54,536 nt of DNA from Oscillospiraceae bacterium (GCA_017461245.1 JAFTYW010000047.1:1-54536); one strand, 5' to 3'; numbered from the stretch's first letter, positions 23,817-32,456 are shown. Numbers and translations are program-made. The notes: generated by a model not told the origin, from the letters alone.

Positions 23817-25439
23817 ATGAAACTCGGTGAAAAAATAACCCAACTCCGACTTTCAAAAGGTCTGTCGCAGGAATCACTTGCCGAAAAGCTTTCGGTTTCG
23901 CGACAGGCGGTTTCAAAATGGGAAATGGGGCAGGCTCAGCCTCAGATAGACAATGTATTGCAGCTCTGCGCTCTTTTCTCGGTTTCTGCAGACCAGCTCT
24001 TGTTCGACGAGATAGAAATAGAGGGCGCGGGCGGCAAGAAAAGCGCCAAAAACAAATATTTCGGCACAGACGGCTTCAGAGGCGAGGCTAACTTAAACCT
24101 TACCTCAATGCAGGCATACAAGGTCGGCAGATTTTTAGGCTGGTACTACCGCTCTGCCCTTTCCGGATGTCAAAACGCAGGCTACAGGCCGCGCATAGTG
24201 ATAGGAAAGGATACGAGGCGCAGTAGCTACATGCTTGAATACTCGATAGCCGCGGGAATAACGGCATCGGGCGCCGACGCCTATATGCTCCACGTCACCA
24301 CAACGCCGAGCGTATCATACGTTACTCGGCAGGATGAGTTTGACTGCGGCATTATGATAACCGCCTCGCACAATCCTTTTTATGACAACGGAATCAAGGT
24401 TATAAACAAGTACGGCGAAAAGCTTGACGACTCGACTACCGCCTTGATCGAGGCTTACATTGACGGTGATATGTCGGCATTAGGCCTCGGTTGCGGTGAT
24501 CTACCTCTGGCTCACCGAGAAAAGATAGGTTGCATAGTCGACTATGTTTCGGGCAGAAACCGCTATGTCGGTTACCTCATTTCGCTTGCCTCCAACTCCT
24601 ACAAAAAGCTCAAAATCGGACTTGACTGCGCAAACGGAGCTTCTTGGATGATTGCAAAGGCGGTTTTCAACGCGCTCGGCGCACAGACCTATGTTTTGGG
24701 CGACGAACCCGACGGGCTTAATGTAAACTTAGGTTGCGGCTCGACCAGCATAGAAAAGCTTTGTGCCCTTGTTAAAAGGGAGCATCTTGACGTCGGTTTT
24801 GCATTTGACGGCGACGCTGACCGCTGCATTGCAGTTGACGAAAACGGCGACATCGTCGACGGCGACAAAATGATGTATATCCTCGCAAACCGCCTAAAAT
24901 CTAGGGGTATGCTAAGCTCCGACACCGTTGTTGCGACGGTTATGTCAAACAGCGGATTTTTTGCCTCGCTCAAAAAAGCGGGCATAAACTGCGTTCAGAC
25001 CAAGGTTGGCGACCGCTTTGTTTACGAGAAGATGCAAAGTAGCGACTACAGCCTTGGCGGCGAGCAGTCGGGGCACATTATTTTAAAGAAATACGCCACC
25101 ACGGGTGACGGAATTCTCACCGCAATTATGCTGACCGAAGAGATGTGCGACAGAAAGAGCAGCCTTGCAAAGCTTTCTGAGGCAGTTTTCCTCTATCCTC
25201 AGCACACAGTAAACCTCAAGGTCAAGGACAAGGCGGCGGTAAGCGGCGACAAAGAAGTTGTTGCCGCGCTTAAAGAGGTCGAGAGCCTTATCGGCGAAAA
25301 CGGCAGAGCGCTGCTTCGCGAGAGCGGCACCGAGCCTGTAGTGCGTATAATGATCGAGGCAGAAACGCGCGAAAAGTGTGAAAAATACGCCGATATGATC
25401 GCAAAGGCTATTATAGAAAGAGGGCATACTATTGAGTAA
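23817..25439 (+). CDS. XRE DNA-binding domain fused to phosphoglucosamine mutase (GlmM)
   Basis: The 540-residue protein has an XRE helix-turn-helix (residues 5-60: ITQLRLSKGLSQESLAEKL, VSRQAVSKWEMGQ), a short linker, and a full-length alpha-D-phosphohexomutase of the GlmM type from residue 80 (KYFGTDGFRGEAN). All active-site loops are intact: TASHNP with Ser184, DGDADR (331-336), GGEQSGH (414-420) and the phosphate loop RESGTEPVVR (501-510). It should convert GlcN-6-P to GlcN-1-P and bind DNA. ATG 23817 follows AAGGAGG; an in-frame ATG at 23733 lies inside the promoter motif and is rejected. It overlaps the next gene by 8 bp. Ordinary GlmM is about 450 residues with no DNA-binding domain. 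The natural inference is a bifunctional trigger enzyme; a phosphomannomutase activity is possible. Confidence 0.93.
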   Translation: MKLGEKITQLRLSKGLSQESLAEKLSVSRQAVSKWEMGQAQPQIDNVLQLCALFSVSADQLLFDEIEIEGAGGKKSAKNKYFGTDGFRGEANLNLTSMQAYKVGRFLGWYYRSALSGCQNAGYRPRIVIGKDTRRSSYMLEYSIAAGITASGADAYMLHVTTTPSVSYVTRQDEFDCGIMITASHNPFYDNGIKVINKYGEKLDDSTTALIEAYIDGDMSALGLGCGDLPLAHREKIGCIVDYVSGRNRYVGYLISLASNSYKKLKIGLDCANGASWMIAKAVFNALGAQTYVLGDEPDGLNVNLGCGSTSIEKLCALVKREHLDVGFAFDGDADRCIAVDENGDIVDGDKMMYILANRLKSRGMLSSDTVVATVMSNSGFFASLKKAGINCVQTKVGDRFVYEKMQSSDYSLGGEQSGHIILKKYATTGDGILTAIMLTEEMCDRKSSLAKLSEAVFLYPQHTVNLKVKDKAAVSGDKEVVAALKEVESLIGENGRALLRESGTEPVVRIMIEAETREKCEKYADMIAKAIIERGHTIE

Positions 25440-26091
25440 GATAAAAACCCGCGATTTGTTTGACTGCTCAGTCCCCTATTTAAGCAAGCTTTTTGATGGG
25501 TGCGAATATCCTTGGCAGATGCTCCCTAAAATAAAGGATCACATCCTTGCGCTTATAGAAATGGGCATTGAGGGCTTTACCGAGCTTAAAGCGGGCGTTC
25601 TTGTTGGTAAAAACGTTAAAATTGCCGATTTTGTTACCATTGAAGCGCCCGCAATTATCGGGCACAATACCGAAATACGCCCAGGGGCATTTTTGCGGGG
25701 CAATGTTATTACCGGCGAAAACTGCGTTTTGGGAAACTCCTGCGAGTTTAAAAACTGCATACTTTTAAATAATGTTCAGACCCCGCACTACAACTACGTA
25801 GGCGATTCTGTTCTCGGAAACTTTGCTCACATGGGCGCGGGAACTGTTTGCTCAAACCTTAAATCTGACGGCAAGGCAGTTGTTATCCACGCCGACGAGG
25901 AGATAGAAACTTCACTTCGAAAGGTCGGCGGCATTTTGGCCGATAGGGCCGACATCGGTTGCGGCTGCGTTATAAACCCAGGCACGATAATCGGCAGAGG
26001 CACCTCGGTCTATCCCCTTACCTCTCTGCGCGGCGTTTACGGCGAAAACCTTATCGTCAAAGCGCAGGACAAGGCAGTTTTAAGAAGATAA
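25432..26091 (+). CDS. GlmU-like left-handed beta-helix acyltransferase
   Basis: The 219-residue protein has hexapeptide repeats from about residue 55 (IADFVTIEAPAIIGHNTEIRPGAFLRG) and the GlmU C-terminal signature YVGDSVLGNFAHMGAGTVCSN. It lacks the GlmU N-terminal uridylyltransferase. It therefore resembles the glucosamine-1-phosphate acetyltransferase half, using acetyl-CoA to make GlcNAc-1-P from the product of the fused GlmM. Many clostridial homologues are loosely named UDP-GlcNAc pyrophosphorylase. The start is TTG 25432 within the end of the XRE-GlmM gene, indicating coupling. The GlmU Lys/His catalytic residues were not mapped exactly. Confidence 0.82.
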   Translation: MSKIKTRDLFDCSVPYLSKLFDGCEYPWQMLPKIKDHILALIEMGIEGFTELKAGVLVGKNVKIADFVTIEAPAIIGHNTEIRPGAFLRGNVITGENCVLGNSCEFKNCILLNNVQTPHYNYVGDSVLGNFAHMGAGTVCSNLKSDGKAVVIHADEEIETSLRKVGGILADRADIGCGCVINPGTIIGRGTSVYPLTSLRGVYGENLIVKAQDKAVLRR

Positions 26092-26126
26092 TTTTGACAT
26101 TTCCTAATTCCTCGTTTGTATATACT

Positions 26127-26162
26127 AAGGCAAAAGGCACCCGTAAGGGTGCCTTTTGCCTT
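26127..26162 (+). terminator. Terminator of the XRE-GlmM operon
   Basis: A 16-bp perfect stem (26127-26142 with 26147-26162), loop GTAA. The T-tract is weak but the stem is long. Confidence 0.8.
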
Positions 26163-26180
26163 TCACGCATTATTTAATTT

Positions 26181-26272
26181 GTAGGGGCGGATGCCCAGCT
26201 TCGCTTCGCTACTGCATAAATTCCGCTTGCCAAATCAAAGATTTGGAGCGTCATTTAACATCCGCCCGTTTT
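26181..26272. repeat. TGTAGGGG-type intergenic element (enlarged)
   Basis: It begins TGTAGGGGCGGATG and the complementary CATCCGCCC ends near 26270. The middle has an extra palindrome CCAAATCAAAGATTTGG. It abuts the stop codon of the DUF6809-like gene. Confidence 0.6.
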
Positions 26273-26571
26273 TATTCGTTTTCGTAAATTGGGGTGAATT
26301 GTCTTTTTGGTTCTGAAAAAACCTCAAGCATAATCTGCGCCCCAAGCCGAAATCCCTCAACAAAGGTTTCGGTTAGCAATATCTCCTCTTGGCCATATAT
26401 CAGTTCAAGGATTTGCTCAAAAAGTTCCTTTTCCTGCTTGCTTTTTCCTTTTATAAATTTGTTTTCAAGTTCCAACGAGAGTTTATCAAGCCTATCGTAT
26501 TCACTTCCCTTTTTTATGGATCTTTCAACAACATTGATGTTTCCATTGTATAGGTTTTCAAGAATTGTCAT
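26272..26571 (-). CDS. DUF6809-like small helical protein
   Basis: The 99-residue, charged helical protein ends with FVEGFRLGAQIMLEVF, a motif found in the DUF6809 group of Bacillota; I base this on recall. It is divergent from a small XRE regulator, and the promoters of both genes overlap. Genes of this kind are common on mobile elements and are usually of unknown function. A toxin/antitoxin or regulated accessory role is possible but unproven. Confidence 0.6.
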   Translation of the reverse strand: MTILENLYNGNINVVERSIKKGSEYDRLDKLSLELENKFIKGKSKQEKELFEQILELIYGQEEILLTETFVEGFRLGAQIMLEVFSEPKRQFTPIYENE

Positions 26572-26596
26572 AGCTTTATCTCCAATAAATTTATTT

Positions 26597-26667
26597 TACA
26601 CCTAAAAGGTGTATTAAATATATATTACACCTGTTAGGTGTAATTGTCAATACAATTTTTAGGTGTA
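26597..26667. promoter_or_regulatory. Three-operator divergent switch between XRE and DUF6809-like genes
   Basis: Palindromes TACACC-N5-GGTGTA occur at 26597-26613 (O1) and 26626-26642 (O2), with an imperfect third at 26651-26667 (O3, left half TACAAT). The leftward promoter is TTGACA (26650-26645)-17-TAATAT (26627-26622), with O2 filling the spacer. The rightward promoter uses TTGTCA (26644-26649) and TATGAT (26666-26671), with O3 in its spacer. The two -35 boxes share nearly the same bases, so the promoters overlap face to face. This is typical of a repressor switch run by the adjacent XRE protein. Confidence 0.8.
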
Positions 26668-26706
26668 TGATAAAATACAGATAGTTCTATGAGAGGAATG
26701 AATATT

Positions 26707-26916
26707 ATGTATAAAATTAGAGATTTGAGAGAGGATAAAGATTTAAGTCAAGCAGAGATAGCAAAGGTTATAAAAACAACCCAACAGCAATACAGCAAAA
26801 TTGAGACTGGAAAAGCAGATATCAGCGGAGAAAAACTGAAATTATTAGCAAAGTTTTATAATGTTTCAGTTGATTATATTTTAGGGCTTATTGATGAACC
26901 CAAAAAGTTATATTAA
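26707..26916 (+). CDS. Small XRE family repressor
   Basis: The 69-residue protein is a single Cro/cI-type HTH (IRDLREDKDLSQAEIAKVI, TTQQQYSKIETGKADISG, LLAKFYNVSVDYILGL). ATG 26707 has AGGA at 9 nt; the ATGs at 26689 and 26698 are before or on the ribosome-binding site. It probably binds the three palindromes upstream and represses itself and the divergent gene. Confidence 0.9.
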   Translation: MYKIRDLREDKDLSQAEIAKVIKTTQQQYSKIETGKADISGEKLKLLAKFYNVSVDYILGLIDEPKKLY

Positions 26917-26918
26917 AA

Positions 26919-27076
26919 TGTAGGGTGCGGCAGTTTCTGACGCGCCGTTTTTTCGGTTGGTCGCAGAGCGCCCAACCCTACAAACAACTGTTGCCTTATA
27001 TCGTATGGCACGACCTATGTGTCGCGCCGCAAAAACAGGCACCATAAACGGAACGGCACGCAGGCCGTTCCCTACA
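26919..27076. repeat. Cluster of TGTAGGG-type intergenic palindromes
   Basis: One unit runs TGTAGGG (26919) to ACCCTACA (26982). A second ends GGCCGTTCCCTACA (27076) and contains the hairpin GGAACGGC-ACGCA-GCCGTTCC. The gap to 27166 holds no gene. Confidence 0.65.
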
Positions 27077-27165
27077 AAATTAAAACAACCGCTACTTAAA
27101 ATAGGTGGTTTTGCTTTTGCAAAACCTTCCTAACCTCTTCAATATTCACTTTTAACCCTTCACTT

Positions 27166-27197
27166 AAAAAAAGGCACCCCGCGGGGTGCCTTTTTTT
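27166..27197 (-). terminator. Terminator of moxR-DUF58-transglutaminase operon
   Basis: A 15-bp stem with a 2-nt centre (27166-27180 with 27183-27197) and T7 on the minus strand, overlapping the stop codon of the last gene. Confidence 0.9.
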
Positions 27198-29643
27198 ACA
27201 GCTGTTTAAGCATTTTGAATACGAACTTTTTATGGGTGGGCAGGGCGTTATACATTACTTCGGCGTATCTATTTGCATACTCTGCGCAAAGCATTGCCTC
27301 TCCCAGCGTTGCGCCGCTTTGCGAGAAGGCATTTTTGAGAAGCACCGCAAAGAATCTTCTGTTCTGCTCTCTATCGAGGTAGCTCGATTTCTCGGCGCAC
27401 TCATCTGCAAACACCAGATACGAGTGAATGTTCTTGCAGTCAATACCCTCATAGGTTGCAAGCCTTAAGAAGTATTTATAAGCCTCATTTATGACTATGT
27501 TAGCGTCCTTGCTTCCAAGCTTCTTACGACGCACCGATGCGTAGATATAATGGAACGTGATCCAGCCGATGATTGAAAGAACGATAGTTACAACGATCGC
27601 AATAAGTGCCTTTTCTCCGGGGGTCAGCGCTCTGCCGCCGCTGACACCGCCCATTGCACCGACAAAGTTGTCCTCAGGGGGCTGATCGCTGACGTCGGGG
27701 TTATTTACATCGTCGTCCTCGACCTCGTTCTTGGGCTCTTCGGGCTTTTGACCCTCCTCCTTTGCCGAATTGTCGTTTATGTTGTCCTCAAGCTCATCCT
27801 CAAAGAGTCCCGACCAGTAACCAGGGGTTACCTCGACGGGAATCCAGCCGTAAGTAGAGTCGTATATCTCTATCCAAGCGTGAGCATACTTATCGGTAAC
27901 GTCAAATATGAGGTTTCCGTCCTCGTTGATAAACGAGTTGTTCGCCGCTTTCATCGGGATAAAATATCCCTCAACATAACGAGCGGGATATCCCTGCGAC
28001 TGAAGCATAACCGCTGCCGCGGTTGCATAGTGCGTACTGTATCCACGCTGCTCGTCAAACAGGAAATAGTCAACAAAATCCTTGTTTTTAGGGCATTTGT
28101 TGAACTTGTGGCTGTACTTAGTGTTTTCCTTAAGATACGAACGAATTTTGTCAATGAGCTGGTTTCTGCTCTCGGCGTTAAAGCTGTCTGTCAGCTCCTT
28201 AACCGAAGGAGCAACATAGGAATCGGTATATTCCGCCTTTACAAACTCGCCGTATTCCTTCCAAATTTGAGAAACCGTCCTGTCCTTGTAAAGCTCAGAC
28301 TTGGTTATATCGTATATATTGGCAAGTCCGAGATATGTGGTGTAGGAATAGTCAAGCTTGTTGTTAGGCGAAACGCCGAGGTCGTCCTTATACGCTGAAA
28401 ACTTATCGTCAAAAATGCTGCAGTAGGTCTGGAAAGCGTAGTTCTTAACGCGGCGCAGATCATAAATACGCATTTTTGAATACTCATAGGCGTGCCTGCC
28501 CTGATAGGTGCGAAGCAGTTCGCCGTTCATTGCCGCTATCTTATACTGATTTTTCTCTATCTTTTCAAAAAGGTCGGCATACTCATCGTAAGAATCGAGC
28601 TGGCCCCACTCGTTGTTGTTATAGGTAGAGGCGGTGTAACCCTTAAATCTTATATTCTTATTGGTCCACAAGATCGAGGTTTCTACCGAGAAATAGTGTC
28701 TATCCTTGATTTGTCTATCGTCAACCTCTAAGAGCTTACCTTCCTTAAGGCTTCCGTCGTGGTCCTTGCCCGTGATATAGTCGTAAACATCGGTAGCGTA
28801 ATTCTTAGTGTCTTTCCTCAGCTTGTCGATATCCTTGCTTCGCGAAAAGTCGATAACATTCAAAATTTCAGAAACAAAGACAAACAGGCAGATGGTTGCA
28901 AGGGCAATTACGACTGCGCTCGCCGCAAATTTTCCCTTTGCCGCCTCGTCGCGCTTCTTTTTCTTTTTGCCGCCTGCTTTTTTAACCTTGCTTTTTGAGT
29001 TTGAGACCCTCGAGATAGTTAAAACCGCCGCCCAGGTGGCAACCATCATAGAGAAATAGAAAAGCTTAGGCACTGCGCCGAATGCGGCGCCAATTTCAAA
29101 GAACGGGAAGGTTAACAAGAATATCGCTATAAAGCTTGTCTTTACAACTATGAAATACGAAACGAAGGTGCAAAGCAAGACAGAAAAGAGCAGAATAACA
29201 AAGTTTGTAAGGTTGTAGAAGGTGGGCTCCCACTCAAATGTGAGGTCAACATCATCCCACGCCATAAAGTAGCTTATGGTGGTGTGGCCTTGGTCAAAGA
29301 GGAGGATTGTGCCCTTATACACCTCTTCCCAGAAAATAAGCACAAGCAGACCCACGAGGACTGCAGAGCCTATAAAAACAAGCCATCTGCGCTTTTTTAT
29401 AAGCTTATAAAGAACGCCGAATACCGCCGAGAAGACCGCAAGCCAGGGGATAACAACATTGTCCATAACCTCAAGCTGAAGAATGGTAGCAAATGTCATT
29501 ATACTGCCGACCATTGCGATAAAAGTAAGCAGAATCAGCATTATATCGTTGAGAAAGGGTATCTTCACCCTCTCATTGCTGTTTACACGGTAGGAAACCG
29601 AAATGCCGTTATCCACCGTCAGCTTCTTGTTTCTTTTCTTCAT
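27196..29643 (-). CDS. Transglutaminase-like membrane protein with Ser in place of the catalytic Cys
   Basis: The 815-residue protein has N-terminal membrane helices (to about residue 215), another helix near 240, an external transglutaminase-core domain, an acidic linker, one more helix (ALIAIVVTIVLSIIGWITF) and a cytoplasmic tail. The core motif is RGYSTHYATAAAVMLQSQGY: position 536 is Ser (codon AGT) where the family has Cys (TGT would need one base change). His588 (HAWIEIY) and the following PVEVTPGY are kept. The domain may be non-catalytic or a weak Ser enzyme. It sits in the standard order moxR-DUF58-transglutaminase, linked in other bacteria to assembly of surface or peptide products. 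Confidence 0.9.
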   Translation of the reverse strand: MKKRNKKLTVDNGISVSYRVNSNERVKIPFLNDIMLILLTFIAMVGSIMTFATILQLEVMDNVVIPWLAVFSAVFGVLYKLIKKRRWLVFIGSAVLVGLLVLIFWEEVYKGTILLFDQGHTTISYFMAWDDVDLTFEWEPTFYNLTNFVILLFSVLLCTFVSYFIVVKTSFIAIFLLTFPFFEIGAAFGAVPKLFYFSMMVATWAAVLTISRVSNSKSKVKKAGGKKKKKRDEAAKGKFAASAVVIALATICLFVFVSEILNVIDFSRSKDIDKLRKDTKNYATDVYDYITGKDHDGSLKEGKLLEVDDRQIKDRHYFSVETSILWTNKNIRFKGYTASTYNNNEWGQLDSYDEYADLFEKIEKNQYKIAAMNGELLRTYQGRHAYEYSKMRIYDLRRVKNYAFQTYCSIFDDKFSAYKDDLGVSPNNKLDYSYTTYLGLANIYDITKSELYKDRTVSQIWKEYGEFVKAEYTDSYVAPSVKELTDSFNAESRNQLIDKIRSYLKENTKYSHKFNKCPKNKDFVDYFLFDEQRGYSTHYATAAAVMLQSQGYPARYVEGYFIPMKAANNSFINEDGNLIFDVTDKYAHAWIEIYDSTYGWIPVEVTPGYWSGLFEDELEDNINDNSAKEEGQKPEEPKNEVEDDDVNNPDVSDQPPEDNFVGAMGGVSGGRALTPGEKALIAIVVTIVLSIIGWITFHYIYASVRRKKLGSKDANIVINEAYKYFLRLATYEGIDCKNIHSYLVFADECAEKSSYLDREQNRRFFAVLLKNAFSQSGATLGEAMLCAEYANRYAEVMYNALPTHKKFVFKMLKQL

Positions 29644-29651
29644 TTTATCTC

Positions 29652-30833
29652 CTAAATAAACGTTTCGTTAAGGCATTCAAAGACCATACCCTCTTTTACC
29701 GTTACGACCTCGACGTCGTCACTTGTGAGGTTGCCGCCGTCGCTCTCTTTTGGCACAACGTTTACGGCTGTGCAAAGTGCGTTGGGGTTTCTGGAAAATG
29801 CGAGGGCGTCAAGATGGTCAGAGCTGATATTAGGCGAAACATATACAATGTTTGAAATATTAGTCTGATACTGCTCGGGCATTGATGCAAGGTGAGGCTC
29901 ATAATAGTGCTTTGCACTTTCAAAAATGAGCCTTAATGTTGCATACAAGCCGTCATATCCGTTTATCTCCTGAGTGCAGTAGACCTTATCCCTTGGGTTG
30001 TACCAACCGATGCTGTGCTGGATCTCGGCGTCGATAAGTGTATGCGATATTGAAGTCACGATCTCAAAAACAGTATCAACAAGAGCCGCATCAGCGCCGT
30101 TTCCGCTTATAAAAAGCTCGGGAAGGAGCATAACCGATTTGCTTATAGGAAGGCTGTAATCCTTAACGATAAGGCTATCCTGCTTGGAACTTAATTTCCA
30201 ATGGATATGGTTGGGCTTATCTCCGGGCACATAATCTCTTATAGCAAAAACCTCTGACGGATCGTCACCCGGCTTATGCTTTGAAAAGAGATTAGACTCG
30301 CTTAAGCTATGTATATTCTGGTTTACGGCAATATCAAGCTGCTCTGTTTTGGGCAGGAAGGTCACGGTGTATTTTTTCTTTATTCTGACAGGCAGAGAAA
30401 AAATTCCGAAATAGTCAAAAACCTTTGCCTTGGTAACATATACCTCAACATTTCCTGTATGCTCAGAGTCAATTTCTATATCGTGAACATTCTTTGTGAA
30501 AGGCGAAGCATAGAAATTGAGCTCGAGCCTATCGGGCTTTTCAAAAAAGCTGTTCTGGCAGCGGATATAAAGGGTAAGCTGAGTTATGGGGAATATGAAA
30601 TAATTTGACACCTTAAAGGAAAGGTGCGCCTTTTGTCCCGCTGATGCGGCACTCTCCTCACACTCGCAACTGACTCGAAGCCCCAAACGCATTCCGATAA
30701 CTATCAGAAGCAGAAGCACGGGGACCGCCAGAATTACCAAAAACAGTATAAAGGAAAGAATATCCCGATACAGCACAAAAAATGCCGCTGATACTGCCGC
30801 TATGGCAAGATAGATCAATTTAAATATAAGCAT
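29652..30833 (-). CDS. DUF58 domain protein (MoxR-associated)
   Basis: The 393-residue protein has two N-terminal membrane helices and then a DUF58/vWA-like domain with the hallmark VFAIRDYVPGDKPNHIHWK and LIVKDY. It is encoded 2 bp after moxR and 8 bp before the transglutaminase gene. In this family DUF58 proteins work with MoxR ATPases in complex assembly; the target here is unknown. Confidence 0.92.
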   Translation of the reverse strand: MLIFKLIYLAIAAVSAAFFVLYRDILSFILFLVILAVPVLLLLIVIGMRLGLRVSCECEESAASAGQKAHLSFKVSNYFIFPITQLTLYIRCQNSFFEKPDRLELNFYASPFTKNVHDIEIDSEHTGNVEVYVTKAKVFDYFGIFSLPVRIKKKYTVTFLPKTEQLDIAVNQNIHSLSESNLFSKHKPGDDPSEVFAIRDYVPGDKPNHIHWKLSSKQDSLIVKDYSLPISKSVMLLPELFISGNGADAALVDTVFEIVTSISHTLIDAEIQHSIGWYNPRDKVYCTQEINGYDGLYATLRLIFESAKHYYEPHLASMPEQYQTNISNIVYVSPNISSDHLDALAFSRNPNALCTAVNVVPKESDGGNLTSDDVEVVTVKEGMVFECLNETFI

Positions 30834-30835
30834 TA

Positions 30836-31801
30836 TTATTTTCCTTGTGTAAGTTTAGGTGCAGGAACCTTTTCTAAAATGCCTGCAAGGATTTCCTTAG
30901 TAGTTGCGCCCGAGATCTTTGCCTTAGCGCTTACGACAACTCTGTGGGTTGCAACGTCAAAGAAGATAAAGGCAACATCATCGGGGATAACGTAATCTCT
31001 GCCATGCAGGAATGCGACCGCTCTTGCCGCTCTGGCGAGCGCGAGCGAGCCACGGGGACTGAGGCCAAGCTTTAACATTTCGCTCTTTCTGGTCTCGTCA
31101 GAGATAGCGGCGATATACTCGTAGATCTTATCGTCGGTATAGACCTCGCTGACTATATCCTTCATAGCCATAATGTCCTCTTTGGTGGCAACCGCCTTAA
31201 CGTCGTTTAAGGGGTTTACCTTCTGTCTGCCCTTAAGGATGGAGATCTCATCAGCCATTGAGGGATAGCCCATTGAAACGCAGACCATAAATCTATCGAG
31301 CTGAGAGTCGGGCAGCATCTGAGTACCGACAGAGCCGATGGGGTTTTGTGTTGCGATAACAACGTAGGGCTGAGGCAGAGTATGGTTTATGCCGTCAACG
31401 GTAACCTTGCCCTCTTCCATTATCTCGAGCAGAGCCGACTGGGTCTTGGACGAGGTACGGTTTATCTCGTCTGCTAAAAAGAGGTTACAGATAGCAACGC
31501 CCTCTTTGTATATAAAGCTATCGGTCTTTTTGTCGTAGACCGAGAAGCCTGTAACGTCACTGGGCAGAACGTCGGGGGTAAACTGCATTCTGTGATAGTC
31601 CATGCTTGTAGCATAGGAAAATGCCAGCGCGAGAGTTGTTTTACCAACGCCGGGAATATCGTCAAGAAGCACGTGGCCGCCCGCAAGCGCGGTAGCAAGA
31701 ATTTTCTCGATAATATCGTCCTTACCTAAAACTACCTTGCGAACCTCGCTCTGAATTTCCTGCGCGATGGCAGAGTATTTTTGAAGTAAATTGTTGTCCA
31801 T
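30836..31801 (-). CDS. MoxR family AAA+ ATPase
   Basis: The 321-residue ATPase has Walker A (DDIPGVGKTTLA), Walker B (LFLADEINR), sensor 1 (VIATQNP) and arginine finger/sensor 2 (GLSPRGSLALARAARA). ATG 31801 has GGAG upstream; longer in-frame reading to 31867 lacks support and crosses the promoter. MoxR proteins are chaperone-like ATPases. First gene of the operon with DUF58 and transglutaminase genes. Confidence 0.95.
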   Translation of the reverse strand: MDNNLLQKYSAIAQEIQSEVRKVVLGKDDIIEKILATALAGGHVLLDDIPGVGKTTLALAFSYATSMDYHRMQFTPDVLPSDVTGFSVYDKKTDSFIYKEGVAICNLFLADEINRTSSKTQSALLEIMEEGKVTVDGINHTLPQPYVVIATQNPIGSVGTQMLPDSQLDRFMVCVSMGYPSMADEISILKGRQKVNPLNDVKAVATKEDIMAMKDIVSEVYTDDKIYEYIAAISDETRKSEMLKLGLSPRGSLALARAARAVAFLHGRDYVIPDDVAFIFFDVATHRVVVSAKAKISGATTKEILAGILEKVPAPKLTQGK

Positions 31802-31838
31802 AATCTTTTCTCCTATTTTTATGACAAAGTATGTGTTA

Positions 31839-31867
31839 ATTTTATCACATTTCAAGCCTTGAGGCAA
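31839..31867 (-). promoter_or_regulatory. Promoter of the moxR operon
   Basis: On the minus strand TTGCCT (31867-31862), 17-bp spacer, TAAAAT (31844-31839). Confidence 0.55.
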
Positions 31868-31942
31868 TAATCATCATTCCCAAATCGTCTTGAGATTTTT
31901 GTGTATATTTAACAATTTTCGTGAATAAAATTTTAACAAAAT

Positions 31943-31967
31943 AGCGCCCGCCGAAACGGCGGGCGCT
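31943..31967 (-). terminator. Terminator of the lipoprotein gene
   Basis: An 11-bp GC-rich stem (31943-31953 with 31957-31967), loop AAA, with a T-rich tail on the minus strand. Confidence 0.85.
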
Positions 31968-31983
31968 CATAACATACAGGAAT

Positions 31984-32439
31984 TTATATATTACTGTGAA
32001 AATAATAAAGTGTATTTGTTTCTGCATCAAAAAAGCATACATCGTAGTTTGTCAGATAAACATAATCGGGGTCGTCGTAGATATAAACATAATCATCCTG
32101 CGAAACCAGCGATATATCAAAATTGTAATTTAAAACAAGCTCATCCTCGCTGTCGTTTGCCGCTATTGTATCTACCCACTGCTCATAATTTTCAATATGC
32201 TCAATGAATGATTTTTCTCTTTCGTCCGTGATTTTAGAAAAATAACGGCTTTTTGTTATGTCAACATCATCGTAGGTGTACTTGGCATAGTCAGTGTAAT
32301 CCTGTAAACCGCCGTGAGTATAAAATACCTTGGATGAATATTTACCAAGCGAATTTATCGCTTTGTTTCCCTGCCCCACACATCCGACGCATAAGAGCAA
32401 TAATGCAATTGGAATAAGCATAGCTACAAGCTTTTTCAT
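31984..32439 (-). CDS. Hypothetical lipoprotein
   Basis: The 151-residue protein has a lipoprotein signal (MKKLVAMLIPIALLLLCVGC, Cys20). The mature part is rich in Tyr and Asp (DYTDYAKYTYDDVDITKSRYF; DDYVYIYDDPDYVYLTNYD). No family is recognised. It follows the four-helix-bundle gene by 17 bp and may be co-transcribed with it. Confidence 0.72.
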   Translation of the reverse strand: MKKLVAMLIPIALLLLCVGCVGQGNKAINSLGKYSSKVFYTHGGLQDYTDYAKYTYDDVDITKSRYFSKITDEREKSFIEHIENYEQWVDTIAANDSEDELVLNYNFDISLVSQDDYVYIYDDPDYVYLTNYDVCFFDAETNTLYYFHSNI

Positions 32440-32456
32440 AAAATCACCGCCTTTGG

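Noticed and set aside
27748-29059. Long plus-strand ORFs opposite the transglutaminase gene
   Set aside because: The minus-strand protein has clear membrane and transglutaminase motifs; the opposite frames have none.
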